Below are positions 1 through 8,304 of a stretch of DNA of 64,000 bases, in pieces (position 1 is the first letter of the stretch; each line of letters opens with the position of its first letter). The DNA is taken from contig NZ_MVJN01000010.1 of the NCBI RefSeq assembly GCF_003265995.1, forward strand, positions 90,093-154,092, written 5' to 3'. The translations under genes were made by a program, and so were the position numbers. The notes beneath the pieces were generated by a model that did no database searches, was not told where the DNA came from, and saw only the letters and a program-made list of their open reading frames with translations. This DNA is from Legionella quinlivanii. GTDB taxonomy: Bacteria > Pseudomonadota > Gammaproteobacteria > Legionellales > Legionellaceae.

Positions 1-1083
1 CAGGCGGATATCGTTAGGGGGAAGAAACTTGAAATAGGAAATCAGTTTTTCACGGGGGAGATATTCAAACCCATTGCCATGAAGTATAAGGATTCTCAGG
101 TCCTTTGAAACTCCGGCAAAAAAGAAGGGTATGCTGCCTTCTGGTAACTGGTTATAAGACAAATCCAGTTGTTTTGTAAAAGAAGAAACAGAACGAGTCA
201 AGAGTACCGCATCATGTGGTTCTAAAAGACCCAGATTATTATAAGCAAGACTTAATTTTTCTATATGCAAATTTCCAATAAAAACAGATAAGCTGTAAAC
301 CCATTCTTTTTGAAAACTGGTATCTAAAATCTCAATTTCATTGATATGCCTGGGTAATGTCTTCCAGGCATCCAGCATGTTAGGGGAAATACTATGGGGA
401 AAAGGAATGGCAACCACCAGTTTCCTGAGATGACCAGGCAATTGTCTGAACAGTGAAAATACCCATTCAGCACGCCAGCCTCCAAAGTCCAGATGCAGGC
501 TTTGGAAAGCACGCGGATAGTGCGGAATAAGCTCAATAATCTGCTGGGGGGTATAATGAGATAGATCGATACTATCCATAAGCAAATGACGTAATGATTT
601 GGGGAATGCCTGCCAGATGCTGATGAGCATAAATTGGTCACAGACGATTGCCGGGTTATTACGAATATTCAGTTGTTCCAGTGAAGGGAGATTAATTGCA
701 AGTCCATTCAGAAATGAAATGAGTGCCTGGGCTGAAAGATTATTTCCTTCTGCCTTAATACAGCGTAATTGGGTGGGTAAAACATAGCCTAGAAATAGCA
801 GTTGTTCAGGGCTGAAACGATCGAGATAATTAGCCGATATATTGAGATTGCCAAGTCCTTTGGGAAGCGCGCGTAATATACTGACATACTCGTCATAATC
901 AAACTGAATAAGCCCGCTGCCGGCAAGAGTGAGCTTTCTGATGTAAGAAAATTCTGAACTCAGGGCACTGATAATCGTTTTTAGATTCTGCTCTTTAGCG
1001 AGCGGCAAAACACTGAGTCCGGCTTTGACCTCAATCAATAAACTCCGAGGCTCTGTGTTGCTAAGCTCAAATCGACAGGACAT
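1..1083 (-). CDS. Leucine-rich-repeat protein, 3' end beyond window (putative effector)
   Basis: An open frame of 361 codons runs from an ATG at 1083 off the left edge without a stop, so the C-terminus is missing. AAGGA lies just upstream of the ATG. The protein shows irregular LRR units of the form LxxLxLxxNxL: LGNLNISANYL near residue 80, LEQLNIRNN near 145, LHLDFGGW near 205 and KQLDLSYNQLP near 310. No signal peptide or membrane segment is visible. The next gene (1165-2319), on the same strand and 81 bp upstream, is also an LRR protein, so the two look like a tandem pair. LRR proteins of this type are common among Legionella Dot/Icm effectors; export by that system is inference. No catalytic domain is visible in the part present. 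Confidence 0.85.
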   Translation of the reverse strand, partial: MSCRFELSNTEPRSLLIEVKAGLSVLPLAKEQNLKTIISALSSEFSYIRKLTLAGSGLIQFDYDEYVSILRALPKGLGNLNISANYLDRFSPEQLLFLGYVLPTQLRCIKAEGNNLSAQALISFLNGLAINLPSLEQLNIRNNPAIVCDQFMLISIWQAFPKSLRHLLMDSIDLSHYTPQQIIELIPHYPRAFQSLHLDFGGWRAEWVFSLFRQLPGHLRKLVVAIPFPHSISPNMLDAWKTLPRHINEIEILDTSFQKEWVYSLSVFIGNLHIEKLSLAYNNLGLLEPHDAVLLTRSVSSFTKQLDLSYNQLPEGSIPFFFAGVSKDLRILILHGNGFEYLPREKLISYFKFLPPNDIRL

Positions 1084-1164
1084 TCCAATCCTTAAATACA
1101 ATTCCGGGCTGAAGCTATACCAGGAAAAACAATCTACCCTGATCTGTTTCAATCTGCAATACTT

Positions 1165-2319
1165 CTAGGACGGTCTTGTCGTAGATGTCCTGTCTTGTAG
1201 TGATGAGACCGCATCGTCAGTCTCATGACTGCCTTCTGGTGGTTGATTTTCAGTTACCTCAACGGGAAAGAAGTTGAACTGACTACTCAAGGCCGGGCGA
1301 GGGAAGGAGCTCTGGACATCAAAAAATTGTTTCATGCTGGATTGATTCCAATCATCAAAGCTGAAGTTGGCCGGGTTTATATAGGCGCTTCTTTGATTTT
1401 CCTGATGAGAAAAGCAGAACATCACTTGTGTTGTCCGCGCAGGCAAACCCTGAAAACGAAGTCTTAGCGCTCGATAATGCAATGCTTCATAGTTGTTACC
1501 GGCTAATTTTAATTTACAGAGCTGCTCAAGTCGTTTTAAATTGATGAAAGCTCCGGCAAAATCATTGAAACTCAAATCCAGATTAATCAGATTTTCAGGC
1601 AATACATCGCATATTAGTGCCATTACACTGGAGAATCTGCCCATATTGTTATTGCAAAGCTTAAGTGAGATGATTGGTTTTGGAATGGATGCCAAAATGT
1701 GCAGTATTTGGCCAATATTTAAATTCTCGAATGAGTTTTCACTTATATCAAGGCTAATCACTGTTTCAGATAAGTTCTTTAAAAAAAGAGCCAGATTACG
1801 ATAGTTCCCGGAATGAATATTGCCTCTGACTACAGCTAATGAGTGAATGTCAGGGGGTAATGTGCGAGCCATTCTGATAATTTCTTCCGGGCTGCGGTCA
1901 AAAAAACTCTCCTCATTTATTTCAGTAATATTCATATCGTCGGTGGAATTGTCCGATAATTCCAAATGATGTATTGCTGTGGATGCCAGGCTGCTTAATA
2001 AGCCGCAGACCTTATCAATGGGCTGGGATTTCAATCCTCTGATATTAAACCCCGCTTTCAAAAAGTGCTTTGGCATACAGGAGAGGAATTCACTCAGTTT
2101 TTTCAGATCAAGCTTACCAGGATTTAAATTGGTGATATCAAGAGTGTTAATGAATGTTGGAACTCTCTGGCTTATAGTAAGCAGGTCTTCATAAGAAAAC
2201 AGACTGGAATCCAGTGAATCAATACTCAGCTGCTGCACTTCTTCCGGGTCAATTCCCTCTAATTCGGCTATGACATCATTAATACTGCGGTCATAGCCAA
2301 GGTCTAAATTATGATACAT
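1165..2319 (-). CDS. Leucine-rich-repeat protein (putative Dot/Icm effector)
   Basis: A 384-residue cytosolic-type protein without signal peptide or membrane segments. About five to seven loose LRR units lie between residues 55 and 280, for example IHHLELSDNS, VISLDISENSF, IISLKLCNNNM, LINLDLSFNDF and LCKLKLAGNNY, each preceded by a helical stretch as in ribonuclease-inhibitor-like repeats. The last 100 residues carry no repeat and end in a polar tail rich in Ser, Thr, Glu and Asp, the composition typical of Dot/Icm C-terminal signals. It lies directly upstream of a second LRR gene on the same strand. The target cannot be read from the sequence. The repeat architecture is clear; effector status is inferred. 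Confidence 0.85.
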   Translation of the reverse strand: MYHNLDLGYDRSINDVIAELEGIDPEEVQQLSIDSLDSSLFSYEDLLTISQRVPTFINTLDITNLNPGKLDLKKLSEFLSCMPKHFLKAGFNIRGLKSQPIDKVCGLLSSLASTAIHHLELSDNSTDDMNITEINEESFFDRSPEEIIRMARTLPPDIHSLAVVRGNIHSGNYRNLALFLKNLSETVISLDISENSFENLNIGQILHILASIPKPIISLKLCNNNMGRFSSVMALICDVLPENLINLDLSFNDFAGAFINLKRLEQLCKLKLAGNNYEALHYRALRLRFQGLPARTTQVMFCFSHQENQRSAYINPANFSFDDWNQSSMKQFFDVQSSFPRPALSSQFNFFPVEVTENQPPEGSHETDDAVSSLQDRTSTTRPS

Positions 2320-2510
2320 GGCAGGTTCCTGGTTGAATCAGATGACATTAATTGATTCTCTGTGCCTAAATATAGGACGCCATTGTGGAGTAAGCTTAAT
2401 TTATTTTCAATAAAAGCTTATTACCCTGTGTCTGAAATATATGGAACACTCTGTTTTAGCACCGGAAAATAGTGTTATTCTTGATATACAGGCATCTGAC
2501 AAAGAGCTCC

Positions 2511-3275
2511 ATGACAACATTTGGGAAAACCTTTTCAATAATTACCTACAATATTCACAAAGGTTTTGGTGCGGGAAGACTTCGGTTTTTATTACCGCAA
2601 ATGCGCATGGCCTTATCTGGTTTGAGTCCTGATTTTGTCTTTTTACAGGAAGTGCAGGGACTTCATATTCGCCGGGAGAAGCGAATTGAGAGGTGGCCTG
2701 ACAGACCGCAATTTGAATATATTGCTGAAAAGGAATGGCCTCATTACCTTTATGCCAAGAATGCCGTGTACCAATCGGGTCATCATGGGAATGCAATCCT
2801 TAGCAAATTTAGCTTCGAGGCCTTTGAAAATCTTAACTTATCCAGCCGAAACCGCGCTTCCAGAAGCATTCTTCATAGTCAAATTAAAATCGGCGAGGGG
2901 AATGAACAAAAAAATCTGCATTTGCTTTGCGTACATTTAGGCTTATTCAAACGCGAACGGGCATTTCAATGCCGGGCGTTGATGCAGCGAATCTCAGAGT
3001 CTATTCCAGAGGATGAGCCCCTGATCATGGCCGGTGATTTTAACGATTGGCGATTGCATTTGTCTAAACCGTTGGCTGAGGAACTTCAGATATATGAAGC
3101 TTTTCTAACTCTGAAGGGTGAACCCGCTCGTTCGTTTCCGGCTATAAAACCCACGCTTTGCGTGGATCGTATTTATTATCGGGGTTTAAAACCTCTGGAG
3201 GCCCTTTGTCTCCATGGGAAACCCTGGAGAACCTTATCTGATCACCTGCCTCTCTGTGCCTGGTTTGAGATATAA
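2511..3275 (+). CDS. Endonuclease/exonuclease/phosphatase (EEP) family hydrolase
   Basis: A 254-residue metal-dependent phosphodiesterase-fold protein. The family signature is complete: TYNIHKG near residue 12 (Asn), FLQEVQG near 45 (metal-binding Glu), HLGLFKRER mid-protein, AGDFNDWR (Asp and Asn of the active site) and the C-terminal SDHLPL (catalytic His). EEP enzymes cleave phosphodiesters in DNA, RNA, sphingomyelin or phosphoinositides; the substrate is not evident. This compact form, with no signal peptide, resembles the cytosolic YbhP-like branch often found near cardiolipin-synthase genes. I chose the ATG at 2511 rather than a GTG at 2472, because the family domain begins about ten residues after this ATG. 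Confidence 0.88.
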   Translation: MTTFGKTFSIITYNIHKGFGAGRLRFLLPQMRMALSGLSPDFVFLQEVQGLHIRREKRIERWPDRPQFEYIAEKEWPHYLYAKNAVYQSGHHGNAILSKFSFEAFENLNLSSRNRASRSILHSQIKIGEGNEQKNLHLLCVHLGLFKRERAFQCRALMQRISESIPEDEPLIMAGDFNDWRLHLSKPLAEELQIYEAFLTLKGEPARSFPAIKPTLCVDRIYYRGLKPLEALCLHGKPWRTLSDHLPLCAWFEI

Positions 3276-3333
3276 AACAAAGATTGTGCTCTGTAGGCAA
3301 GAGCAGTAAAATACAGACTCTGCGGATTTGGAG

Positions 3334-3482
3334 GTGTTGTTGCATAAATGAATATAGGTGCATACAAAACCGTCTTTGCGAGCGTCAGCGAAGCAATCCA
3401 GTTCCTAATTTTGCTCAAGATTAATCTGGATTGCTTCACTGCGTTCGCAAAGACGAAGGATTTTCTATTTATATAACAATGC
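3334..3482. repeat. MITE-like palindromic element, family B copy 1
   Basis: A 149-bp element with imperfect terminal inverted repeats (GTGTTGTTGCATAAAT on the left; the right end reads GCATTGTTATATAAAT on the other strand). An internal long palindrome is built on CGTCTTTGCGAGCG and GAAGCAATCCAG, with their complements at 3428-3454. It is flanked on both sides by the identical 11-mer CGGATTTGGAG (3323-3333 and 3483-3493), which looks like a target-site duplication. A second copy lies at 52799-52956. There is no coding capacity. Confidence 0.8.
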
Positions 3483-3501
3483 CGGATTTGGAGAGGCTTG
3501 C

Positions 3502-4005
3502 ATGTTCCTAGCTCAAATAATGGTCCCTGATTGTGTCAATATTGATTCAAGTTCTAAAAGTAAAGCAGCCGTATTACAAAAGATTAGCCAGATATTAAGC
3601 GACTGTTTTCCTGAGTTAAATCGTGAAGATCTTTTCAGTGCTTACTGGAAGCGAGAAAGCATGGGTAGTACCGCAATTGGCCAGGGCATCGCCATCCCCC
3701 ATGTGCGGGTTAAGGATTTAAATCAGGCTAGAGCCTGTTTCATCCGCCTGCTGCATCCGGTTGATTTCTGTGCTGAAGACCGGCAGCTAACGGATTTAAT
3801 TATTGGATTAGCTGTTCCTGAAAATCAAAGCGAGCGTCATCTGAAATTATTGCGCGATATCATCGTTCAGTTTTCCGACCCGGAATTTACTGGAATATGC
3901 CGCGAGCTGACTTGTGAAAAAGAGCTTTTTAATCGGCTAATGGAAGCACCAAATAATCCCCGGATAAAAATTAATAACCGATTCACTGCAGATGAGAGTT
4001 TATGA
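3502..4005 (+). CDS. ptsN: Nitrogen-regulatory PTS EIIA (EIIA-Ntr)
   Basis: A 167-residue EIIA-Ntr protein that accepts a phosphoryl group from NPr and acts as a regulatory output protein in the cytosol rather than in sugar uptake. The phosphorylated histidine sits in the family motif GIAIPHVRV (His67), after the conserved ESMGSTAIGQG stretch. The length matches the family. The stop codon overlaps the following HPr gene by 4 bp (ATGA), so the two are translationally coupled. The usual linkage with rpoN and hpf is loosened here: those genes lie about 4.5 kb away on the other strand. Confidence 0.93.
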   Translation: MFLAQIMVPDCVNIDSSSKSKAAVLQKISQILSDCFPELNREDLFSAYWKRESMGSTAIGQGIAIPHVRVKDLNQARACFIRLLHPVDFCAEDRQLTDLIIGLAVPENQSERHLKLLRDIIVQFSDPEFTGICRELTCEKELFNRLMEAPNNPRIKINNRFTADESL

Positions 4006-4271
4006 TAAAAACCACAGTAAAAATTATTAATAAGCTCGGTTTACATGCCAGAGCCTCGGCCAAATTTGTTGCCCTGGCTGCACGTTATCAGAGTCAGATC
4101 GATGTGACTTTCAACAAAAAGACTGTCAATGGTAAAAGCATTATGGGCGTGATGATGCTGGCGGGTGGAGTGGGTAGTGAGCTTGAGCTGGTGATTGAAG
4201 GCCCTGATGAAGTGGAAATGGAAAAAGCATTAGTCGCGTTGATCAATAATCGATTTGGAGAGCCAGAATAA
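4002..4271 (+). CDS. ptsH: HPr-like phosphocarrier (NPr)
   Basis: An 89-residue HPr-fold phosphocarrier. The active-site histidine is in KLGLHARAS (His15), and Ser46 lies in NGKSIMGVMML, the position targeted by HPr kinase in organisms that have it. The 4-bp overlap with ptsN implies that it is the NPr partner of the nitrogen PTS, passing phosphate to EIIA-Ntr. No HPr kinase, rapZ or EI gene lies in this window. The symbol ptsH is used in the general sense; npr or ptsO would be equally valid. Confidence 0.92.
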   Translation: MIKTTVKIINKLGLHARASAKFVALAARYQSQIDVTFNKKTVNGKSIMGVMMLAGGVGSELELVIEGPDEVEMEKALVALINNRFGEPE

Positions 4272-4340
4272 GAGTGAATGGCTCTTAGTCTGGTTCACAA
4301 ACACAATAGCCTGGTGTAAGCCACAGCCAGGCCGGCTAAC

Positions 4341-5084
4341 TCATTCTGCCGGAGGCTGTTTTTCAAATCGCCGTTTTTTGTGCAGTGATATCAGAAGCTG
4401 AAGCGGTCCGGATAGTGCGTAAAGAACAAACCCAATAAATAAAACGACTGAGGGATTGGCAGCAATTGCCACAAATAATATGACGGTTATCAGCAGATAT
4501 AAAAAAGGGACTTTCCCTTTGAAATCAATTTCTTTAAAACTATGATAACGGATATTGCTGACCATCAGTACTGCAGTGACGACTGTAATAGCAGCAGTTA
4601 GAATGACAATAGAAAGATGATTAAACTCATTTTGAAAACAAAGCCATACGAAAGAAGATACAATTGCCGCCGCGGGCGGGCAGGCCAGGCCTTGAAAATA
4701 ACGCTTATCGGCTACCTCAACCTGGGTGTTAAAACGGGCTAATCGCAAAGCGACTGCGGCTGTGTACACAAAAGCAACCAACCAGCCAATTTTACCCAGC
4801 CTATCCAATCCCCAGCTGTAAACCAGCAATGAAGGGGCTACTCCAAAAGTAACCATATCCGATAAACTGTCGTATTGAGCGCCAAATGCGGTTTGCGTGT
4901 TGGTCAAACGAGCAATACGGCCATCCAGGCCATCAGCGAGCATACCAATAAAAATAGCAATGACGGCTGTCTCATATTGGTTCTTTAATGAGGCGACAAT
5001 TGAATAAAAAGCTGCAAACAAACTGGCTGTTGTAAAAAGATTGGGAAGTAAATAGATCCCGGAATGACTCTCTTTGGGGTTCAC
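4341..5084 (-). CDS. pssA: CDP-diacylglycerol-serine O-phosphatidyltransferase
   Basis: A 247-residue polytopic inner-membrane enzyme that makes phosphatidylserine from CDP-diacylglycerol and L-serine, the first step towards phosphatidylethanolamine. The CDP-alcohol phosphotransferase signature DGxxAR(x8)GxxxDxxxD is complete (DGRIAR, then eight residues, then GAQYDSLSD, around residues 53-75), with the metal-binding aspartates present. About six to eight hydrophobic helices follow. The tail (RRFEKQPPAE) is cytosolic and polar. This is the membrane-integral type II PssA, not the peripheral E. coli type. It is convergent with ptsH and transcribed alone. Confidence 0.9.
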   Translation of the reverse strand: MNPKESHSGIYLLPNLFTTASLFAAFYSIVASLKNQYETAVIAIFIGMLADGLDGRIARLTNTQTAFGAQYDSLSDMVTFGVAPSLLVYSWGLDRLGKIGWLVAFVYTAAVALRLARFNTQVEVADKRYFQGLACPPAAAIVSSFVWLCFQNEFNHLSIVILTAAITVVTAVLMVSNIRYHSFKEIDFKGKVPFLYLLITVILFVAIAANPSVVLFIGFVLYALSGPLQLLISLHKKRRFEKQPPAE

Positions 5085-5307
5085 TGCTAATACCTGCTAT
5101 AAAAATTGGATTATCCTAGCATAATTGGCAAGTGTCTCGCCATGATTATCCTTTTCTTATAAATTTGTTATAATCAGTGGTTAGCGTTTGTTCGTTAATG
5201 TTCTTGAGTGAGAAAGACTGAATCAGCCAGAACAATGGCTCTGATTTAGAATTCCACATTTTTCTGGCAGAGTAGTTTTGCGAGTCGTGGTTTTTTCAAT
5301 ATGATGC

Positions 5308-5313
5308 TATAAT
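5308..5313 (+). promoter_or_regulatory. Candidate -10 box upstream of the DUF3579 gene
   Basis: TATAAT at 5308-5313, about 30 bp before the ATG at 5343, preceded by a T-rich stretch. The -35 region is not a clear match, so this is only a candidate sigma-70 promoter. A second TATAAT lies near 5170 in the same 258-bp intergenic region. Confidence 0.35.
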
Positions 5314-5342
5314 AGGCATACTGTTTTGTTTATGCGTTTGAA

Positions 5343-5624
5343 ATGTCTGATTCTGATGATAAGAAAATTGTAATTGAAGGGGTTACTCAGCAGGGCAAAA
5401 CCTTTCGTCCCAGCGATTGGGCTGAGCGCATGAGCGGTACCTTAGCCAGTTTTAAAAATCGTCGAATTCGATACTCTCCCTTATTACAGCCCAGTGTTAA
5501 TGCAGAAGGCTATAAATGCGTTTTACTTGATCCCAAACTTAAAGAAACCAGCCCGCAGGTCTACCAGGCCATTATGGATTTCGCCAAAGAAAATGATTTG
5601 AAAATCTGTAAGGAAGGGGATTAA
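5343..5624 (+). CDS. DUF3579 family protein
   Basis: A 93-residue soluble protein that matches, from memory, the conserved DUF3579 family of beta- and gammaproteobacteria: an N-terminal IVIEGVTQQGKTFRPSDWAERM, a central RIRYSPLLQP and a C-terminal VYQAIMDFAKENDLKICKEGD. Function is unknown. It is a stand-alone gene on the plus strand between two minus-strand membrane-protein genes, with its own candidate -10 box upstream. No catalytic motif is visible. Confidence 0.8.
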   Translation: MSDSDDKKIVIEGVTQQGKTFRPSDWAERMSGTLASFKNRRIRYSPLLQPSVNAEGYKCVLLDPKLKETSPQVYQAIMDFAKENDLKICKEGD

Positions 5625-5650
5625 CATCAGGCAGGCTTTTGGCTGCCCTG

Positions 5651-6184
5651 CTAAACATAGCGGAATGTGAGTGCCAGGGAGGTCAACTGATTGACAATCC
5701 AGCCCATGAATGCAATGGTATTATCAAAATTCATGGCAAACACACCTCCAGCCAGAAAAGCAAGGCCTTTGGGACCATCCTGCACTCCCGGCTCACTGGC
5801 ATGAGTTAGCAGGACAGCGCCGCGAACAAACCAGATCAATCCCGCGGTTCTTATGATTAAGTCCATTGAGCTATAGATATTTGTGGGATTATAATTAGCG
5901 TATTGCAAAATATTTCCAACCCCAAAAGCCGTGTTTGATAAGGATGCAACTGCTGAGGGAAGAAAAAGCAAAGCGGCTCCGCCAACTATATAGGCGATGG
6001 GTCCAAACATTTTTTCCTGTGAGGATGAATTGGCGCGATAATCTCCAATTTTTCGCAGTTTGGCAATCGCGGTCATGAAAAATAAAATGCCCAATATATA
6101 GGCCAATCCGGAAATCAGGGACTGTACAGGAAAGAGGGATCGACTTAAATTGCCGATCATTTGAATTAAATCTGCACTATTCAT
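5651..6184 (-). CDS. dotV: DotV/IcmC-family Dot/Icm type IVB secretion inner-membrane protein
   Basis: A 177-residue protein with three or four hydrophobic segments (about 19-39, 65-85, 108-126 and 140-165). The SGLAYILGILFFMTAIAKLRKIG stretch, followed by a KMFGPIAYIVGGAALLFLP segment, matches the IcmC/DotE-DotV family of Dot/Icm inner-membrane components. IcmC itself sits inside the main icm cluster, whereas this copy stands alone. As I recall, dotV in L. pneumophila likewise lies a few genes from hpf and rpoN, which fits the order here (dotV, flavin reductase, fba, hpf, rpoN). The family match is seen; the choice of DotV over IcmC rests on that context. No clear Shine-Dalgarno sequence precedes the ATG. 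Confidence 0.75.
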   Translation of the reverse strand: MNSADLIQMIGNLSRSLFPVQSLISGLAYILGILFFMTAIAKLRKIGDYRANSSSQEKMFGPIAYIVGGAALLFLPSAVASLSNTAFGVGNILQYANYNPTNIYSSMDLIIRTAGLIWFVRGAVLLTHASEPGVQDGPKGLAFLAGGVFAMNFDNTIAFMGWIVNQLTSLALTFRYV

Positions 6185-6273
6185 GGTTTAATTATATACT
6201 TTTTTAAAAAGAGATCTCTTGCAAATACAGTTTTTTTACTATATTAAGTTTTTTTTAATCGGGTAATCCAATA

Positions 6274-7011
6274 ATGCCAGTCAAAACTATTTCTGCCAAA
6301 CTAGCTGATGCTTTCATGTTATCCTCAAAAGTAAAGCATTTTATATTTGAACTCCAGGAGAATCCCCCTTTTACTTACCTGCCAGGTCAATTCATTAGTA
6401 TTCATTTCGACCGGGATGGCAAACAATTAAAACGAAGCTATAGTATCGCCAATGTTCCATTGCGTGACAATCGTATTGAGTTTGCGGCAGGTTTTGTAGA
6501 AAATGGCCCAGGAACCGCATTTTTATTTAATCTGCAGCCAGGGGACGTGATTCAGATTAGTGGTCCCTTTGGAAGACTGACGCTAAAGGAAGAGCCGCCG
6601 AAGCGGTATTTGCTGGTTGCGACCAGTACCGGAGTCACTCCATACCGGGCAATGCTGCCTGAATTAAAGCGTCGTATGGAAATGAACCCCGATCTCAAAC
6701 TGGTTATTTTGTTTGGAGGACAAACCCGCAGCGATGTACTTTATGAAAATGAGTTTCTCGAGTTAGCCAAGGCGTTTCCGCAGCAGGTCATTTTCAGAGC
6801 GCAGTTAAGCCGTGAGCCCAGCGAATCTCTAATTGAGCATCAGTTCAGCGGCTATGTACAGCACGCCTTTACCGAATTAAGTCTGAATCCAGAAGAAGAT
6901 ATAGTTTATTTATGTGGAAATCCGGGTATGATCGACGAGTCTTTTGAACTGTTAAAATCCAAAGGATTTGCTACCCAACAGGTTATACGCGAAAAGTATA
7001 TTTCACGGTAA
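6274..7011 (+). CDS. Ferredoxin-NADP+ reductase-like flavoprotein
   Basis: A 245-residue two-domain oxidoreductase. The N-terminal FAD-binding barrel carries LPGQFISIHF and the RxYS flavin motif (KRSYSIAN, near residue 70), then GPFGRLTL. The C-terminal NAD(P)-binding half carries the GVTPYRAML motif near 125, ILFGGQTR, and the CGNPGMIDE nicotinamide motif near 220. There is no ferredoxin domain, so it needs a separate electron partner. It may be a ferredoxin/flavodoxin reductase or a respiratory flavin reductase; substrate and partner cannot be fixed. It lies upstream of, and on the same strand as, the aldolase, with a 75-bp gap. Confidence 0.85.
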   Translation: MPVKTISAKLADAFMLSSKVKHFIFELQENPPFTYLPGQFISIHFDRDGKQLKRSYSIANVPLRDNRIEFAAGFVENGPGTAFLFNLQPGDVIQISGPFGRLTLKEEPPKRYLLVATSTGVTPYRAMLPELKRRMEMNPDLKLVILFGGQTRSDVLYENEFLELAKAFPQQVIFRAQLSREPSESLIEHQFSGYVQHAFTELSLNPEEDIVYLCGNPGMIDESFELLKSKGFATQQVIREKYISR

Positions 7012-7086
7012 CTCAAAAACCGGATTGCAGCTCCGATTGATGCAAAGCTGAACAAATCCTGAAATAAGAAACAATGAGGAGAAGAA

Positions 7087-8103
7087 GTGACTATGAATTA
7101 TGATGAGTTGGTAACAACAATGGATCAGCTTTTACAAGATGGCAAGGGTATTCTGGCTGCTGACGAAAGCAGCGGCACGATCGGCAAACGTTTTGAAACC
7201 ATTAATGTGGAAAATACTGAAGAGAATCGACGTGACTACCGTTTATTGCTGGCAAACACAGAAGGTTTGGAGCAGTACATCAATGGTGTGATTTTATTTG
7301 AAGAAACATTTGAACACCGCGATCAGAATGGAACGTCTGTTGCTGAATTATTCGCTGCTAAAGGTATTGTACCTGGCATTAAAGTGGATAAGGGATTGAT
7401 TACATTACCCAACACCAATGATGAAAAAGTCACTCAGGGACTTGATGGTCTGGCTGAGCGTCTGGCTCATTTCAAGAAATTGGGTGCGCGCTTTGCTAAA
7501 TGGCGTAATGTGTATTCAATTAGCGATTGCACCCCCAGTTTAACCGCAATTAAGGCTGGTGCCGAAATGCTGGCTCGTTATGCTTCTATCTGTCAGGCAA
7601 CTGGTATTGTACCTATTGTTGAGCCTGAAGTATTAATGGATGGGGATCACGATATCGAGCATTGCGCCCAGGCGACCGAAATGGTTCTGCACGAACTCTT
7701 CCATTCACTGTTCATTCATCAGGTGGAGCTTGAAAACATTGTTCTGAAGCCAAGTATGATTACGAGCGGCAAAAAACATAATCCATTTTCTACTCCTGAA
7801 GAAGTTGCTGATTACACTATCAGTGTATTTCGTAACATGGTTCCTGCAGCGGTTCCAACAATCAATTTCCTCTCTGGCGGTCAAAGTCCGGAGCAGGCCA
7901 CTGCCAATTTGAATGCGATTAACTGCACAGGTTATCAGCCTTGGGTATTGAGCTTCTCTTATGGCAGAGCTTTACAGGAAGACTGTCTGCAGGCATGGAA
8001 AGGGAAAGCGGAGAATGTTGAGAAAGCACAGGCTGCTTTATTGAAACGTGCGAAATTGAACAGTATGGCTTGCTTCGGTGAATATACTGGAGATATGGAG
8101 TAA
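7087..8103 (+). CDS. fba: Class I fructose-bisphosphate aldolase
   Basis: A 338-residue eukaryotic-type class I aldolase, which cleaves fructose 1,6-bisphosphate to DHAP and glyceraldehyde 3-phosphate in the cytosol without metal. Diagnostic segments are LAADESSGTIGKRF near the N-terminus, GIVPGIKVDKG, the KWRN motif, PIVEPEVLMDGDHD, the Schiff-base lysine in VLKPSMIT, and FLSGGQSPEQAT. The C-terminal YTGDME replaces the animal-type ending. The GTG at 7087 is 5 bp after an AGGAG; an in-frame ATG at 7093 is 11 bp after it and would remove only two residues. The gene ends just before a palindromic repeat. Confidence 0.92.
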   Translation: MTMNYDELVTTMDQLLQDGKGILAADESSGTIGKRFETINVENTEENRRDYRLLLANTEGLEQYINGVILFEETFEHRDQNGTSVAELFAAKGIVPGIKVDKGLITLPNTNDEKVTQGLDGLAERLAHFKKLGARFAKWRNVYSISDCTPSLTAIKAGAEMLARYASICQATGIVPIVEPEVLMDGDHDIEHCAQATEMVLHELFHSLFIHQVELENIVLKPSMITSGKKHNPFSTPEEVADYTISVFRNMVPAAVPTINFLSGGQSPEQATANLNAINCTGYQPWVLSFSYGRALQEDCLQAWKGKAENVEKAQAALLKRAKLNSMACFGEYTGDME

Positions 8104-8123
8104 GTTTGGAAGAGGGGCTTGGT

Positions 8124-8218
8124 CACTGCCATTAAGCTGTATTGCAGGTTGGGCCCTTGGCCCAACAAATGGCACCACTCTAGAACTCAATGTTGGGCCA
8201 AGGGCCCAACCTACAGTG
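8124..8218. repeat. MITE-like palindromic element, family A copy 1 (right end truncated)
   Basis: It begins with CACTGCCATTAAG, the family A terminus, and contains a near-perfect palindrome AGGTTGGGCCCTTGGCCCAACA / TGTTGGGCCAAGGGCCCAACCT (8155-8212, with about 25 bp between the arms). It ends CAGTG, but lacks the full inverted right terminus seen at 43198 and 48545. The same internal palindrome, with TTGTG in place of TTGGG, recurs in the copy at 48407. Confidence 0.65.
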
Positions 8219-8264
8219 TCTGACTCTTTCTGAAGGGTTTGAAATTTTAAAGATGCAAAAAAAA

Positions 8265-8286
8265 AATCGGGCCAGAAGGCCCGATT
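8265..8286. terminator. Bidirectional rho-independent terminator between fba and hpf
   Basis: A 9-bp stem AATCGGGCC/GGCCCGATT with an AGAA loop. A run of A lies on the left and TTTAATTTTT on the right, so it can end transcription of both converging genes. Confidence 0.85.
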
Positions 8287-8304
8287 TAATTTTTAATCGG
8301 TTAA

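Noticed and set aside
2441..2632. 63-codon open frame ahead of the EEP hydrolase
   Set aside because: It lies in another frame over the start of the hydrolase and has no family match; the hydrolase domain is complete without it.
5625..5650. Imperfect hairpin CAGGCAG/CTGCCCTG as terminator after the DUF3579 gene
   Set aside because: The stem has a bulge and no T-run, so support is too weak for a feature.
8124..8218. CRISPR-like or attenuator structure after fba
   Set aside because: There is a single inverted repeat without spacers, and its ends match a dispersed repeat family rather than an attenuator.
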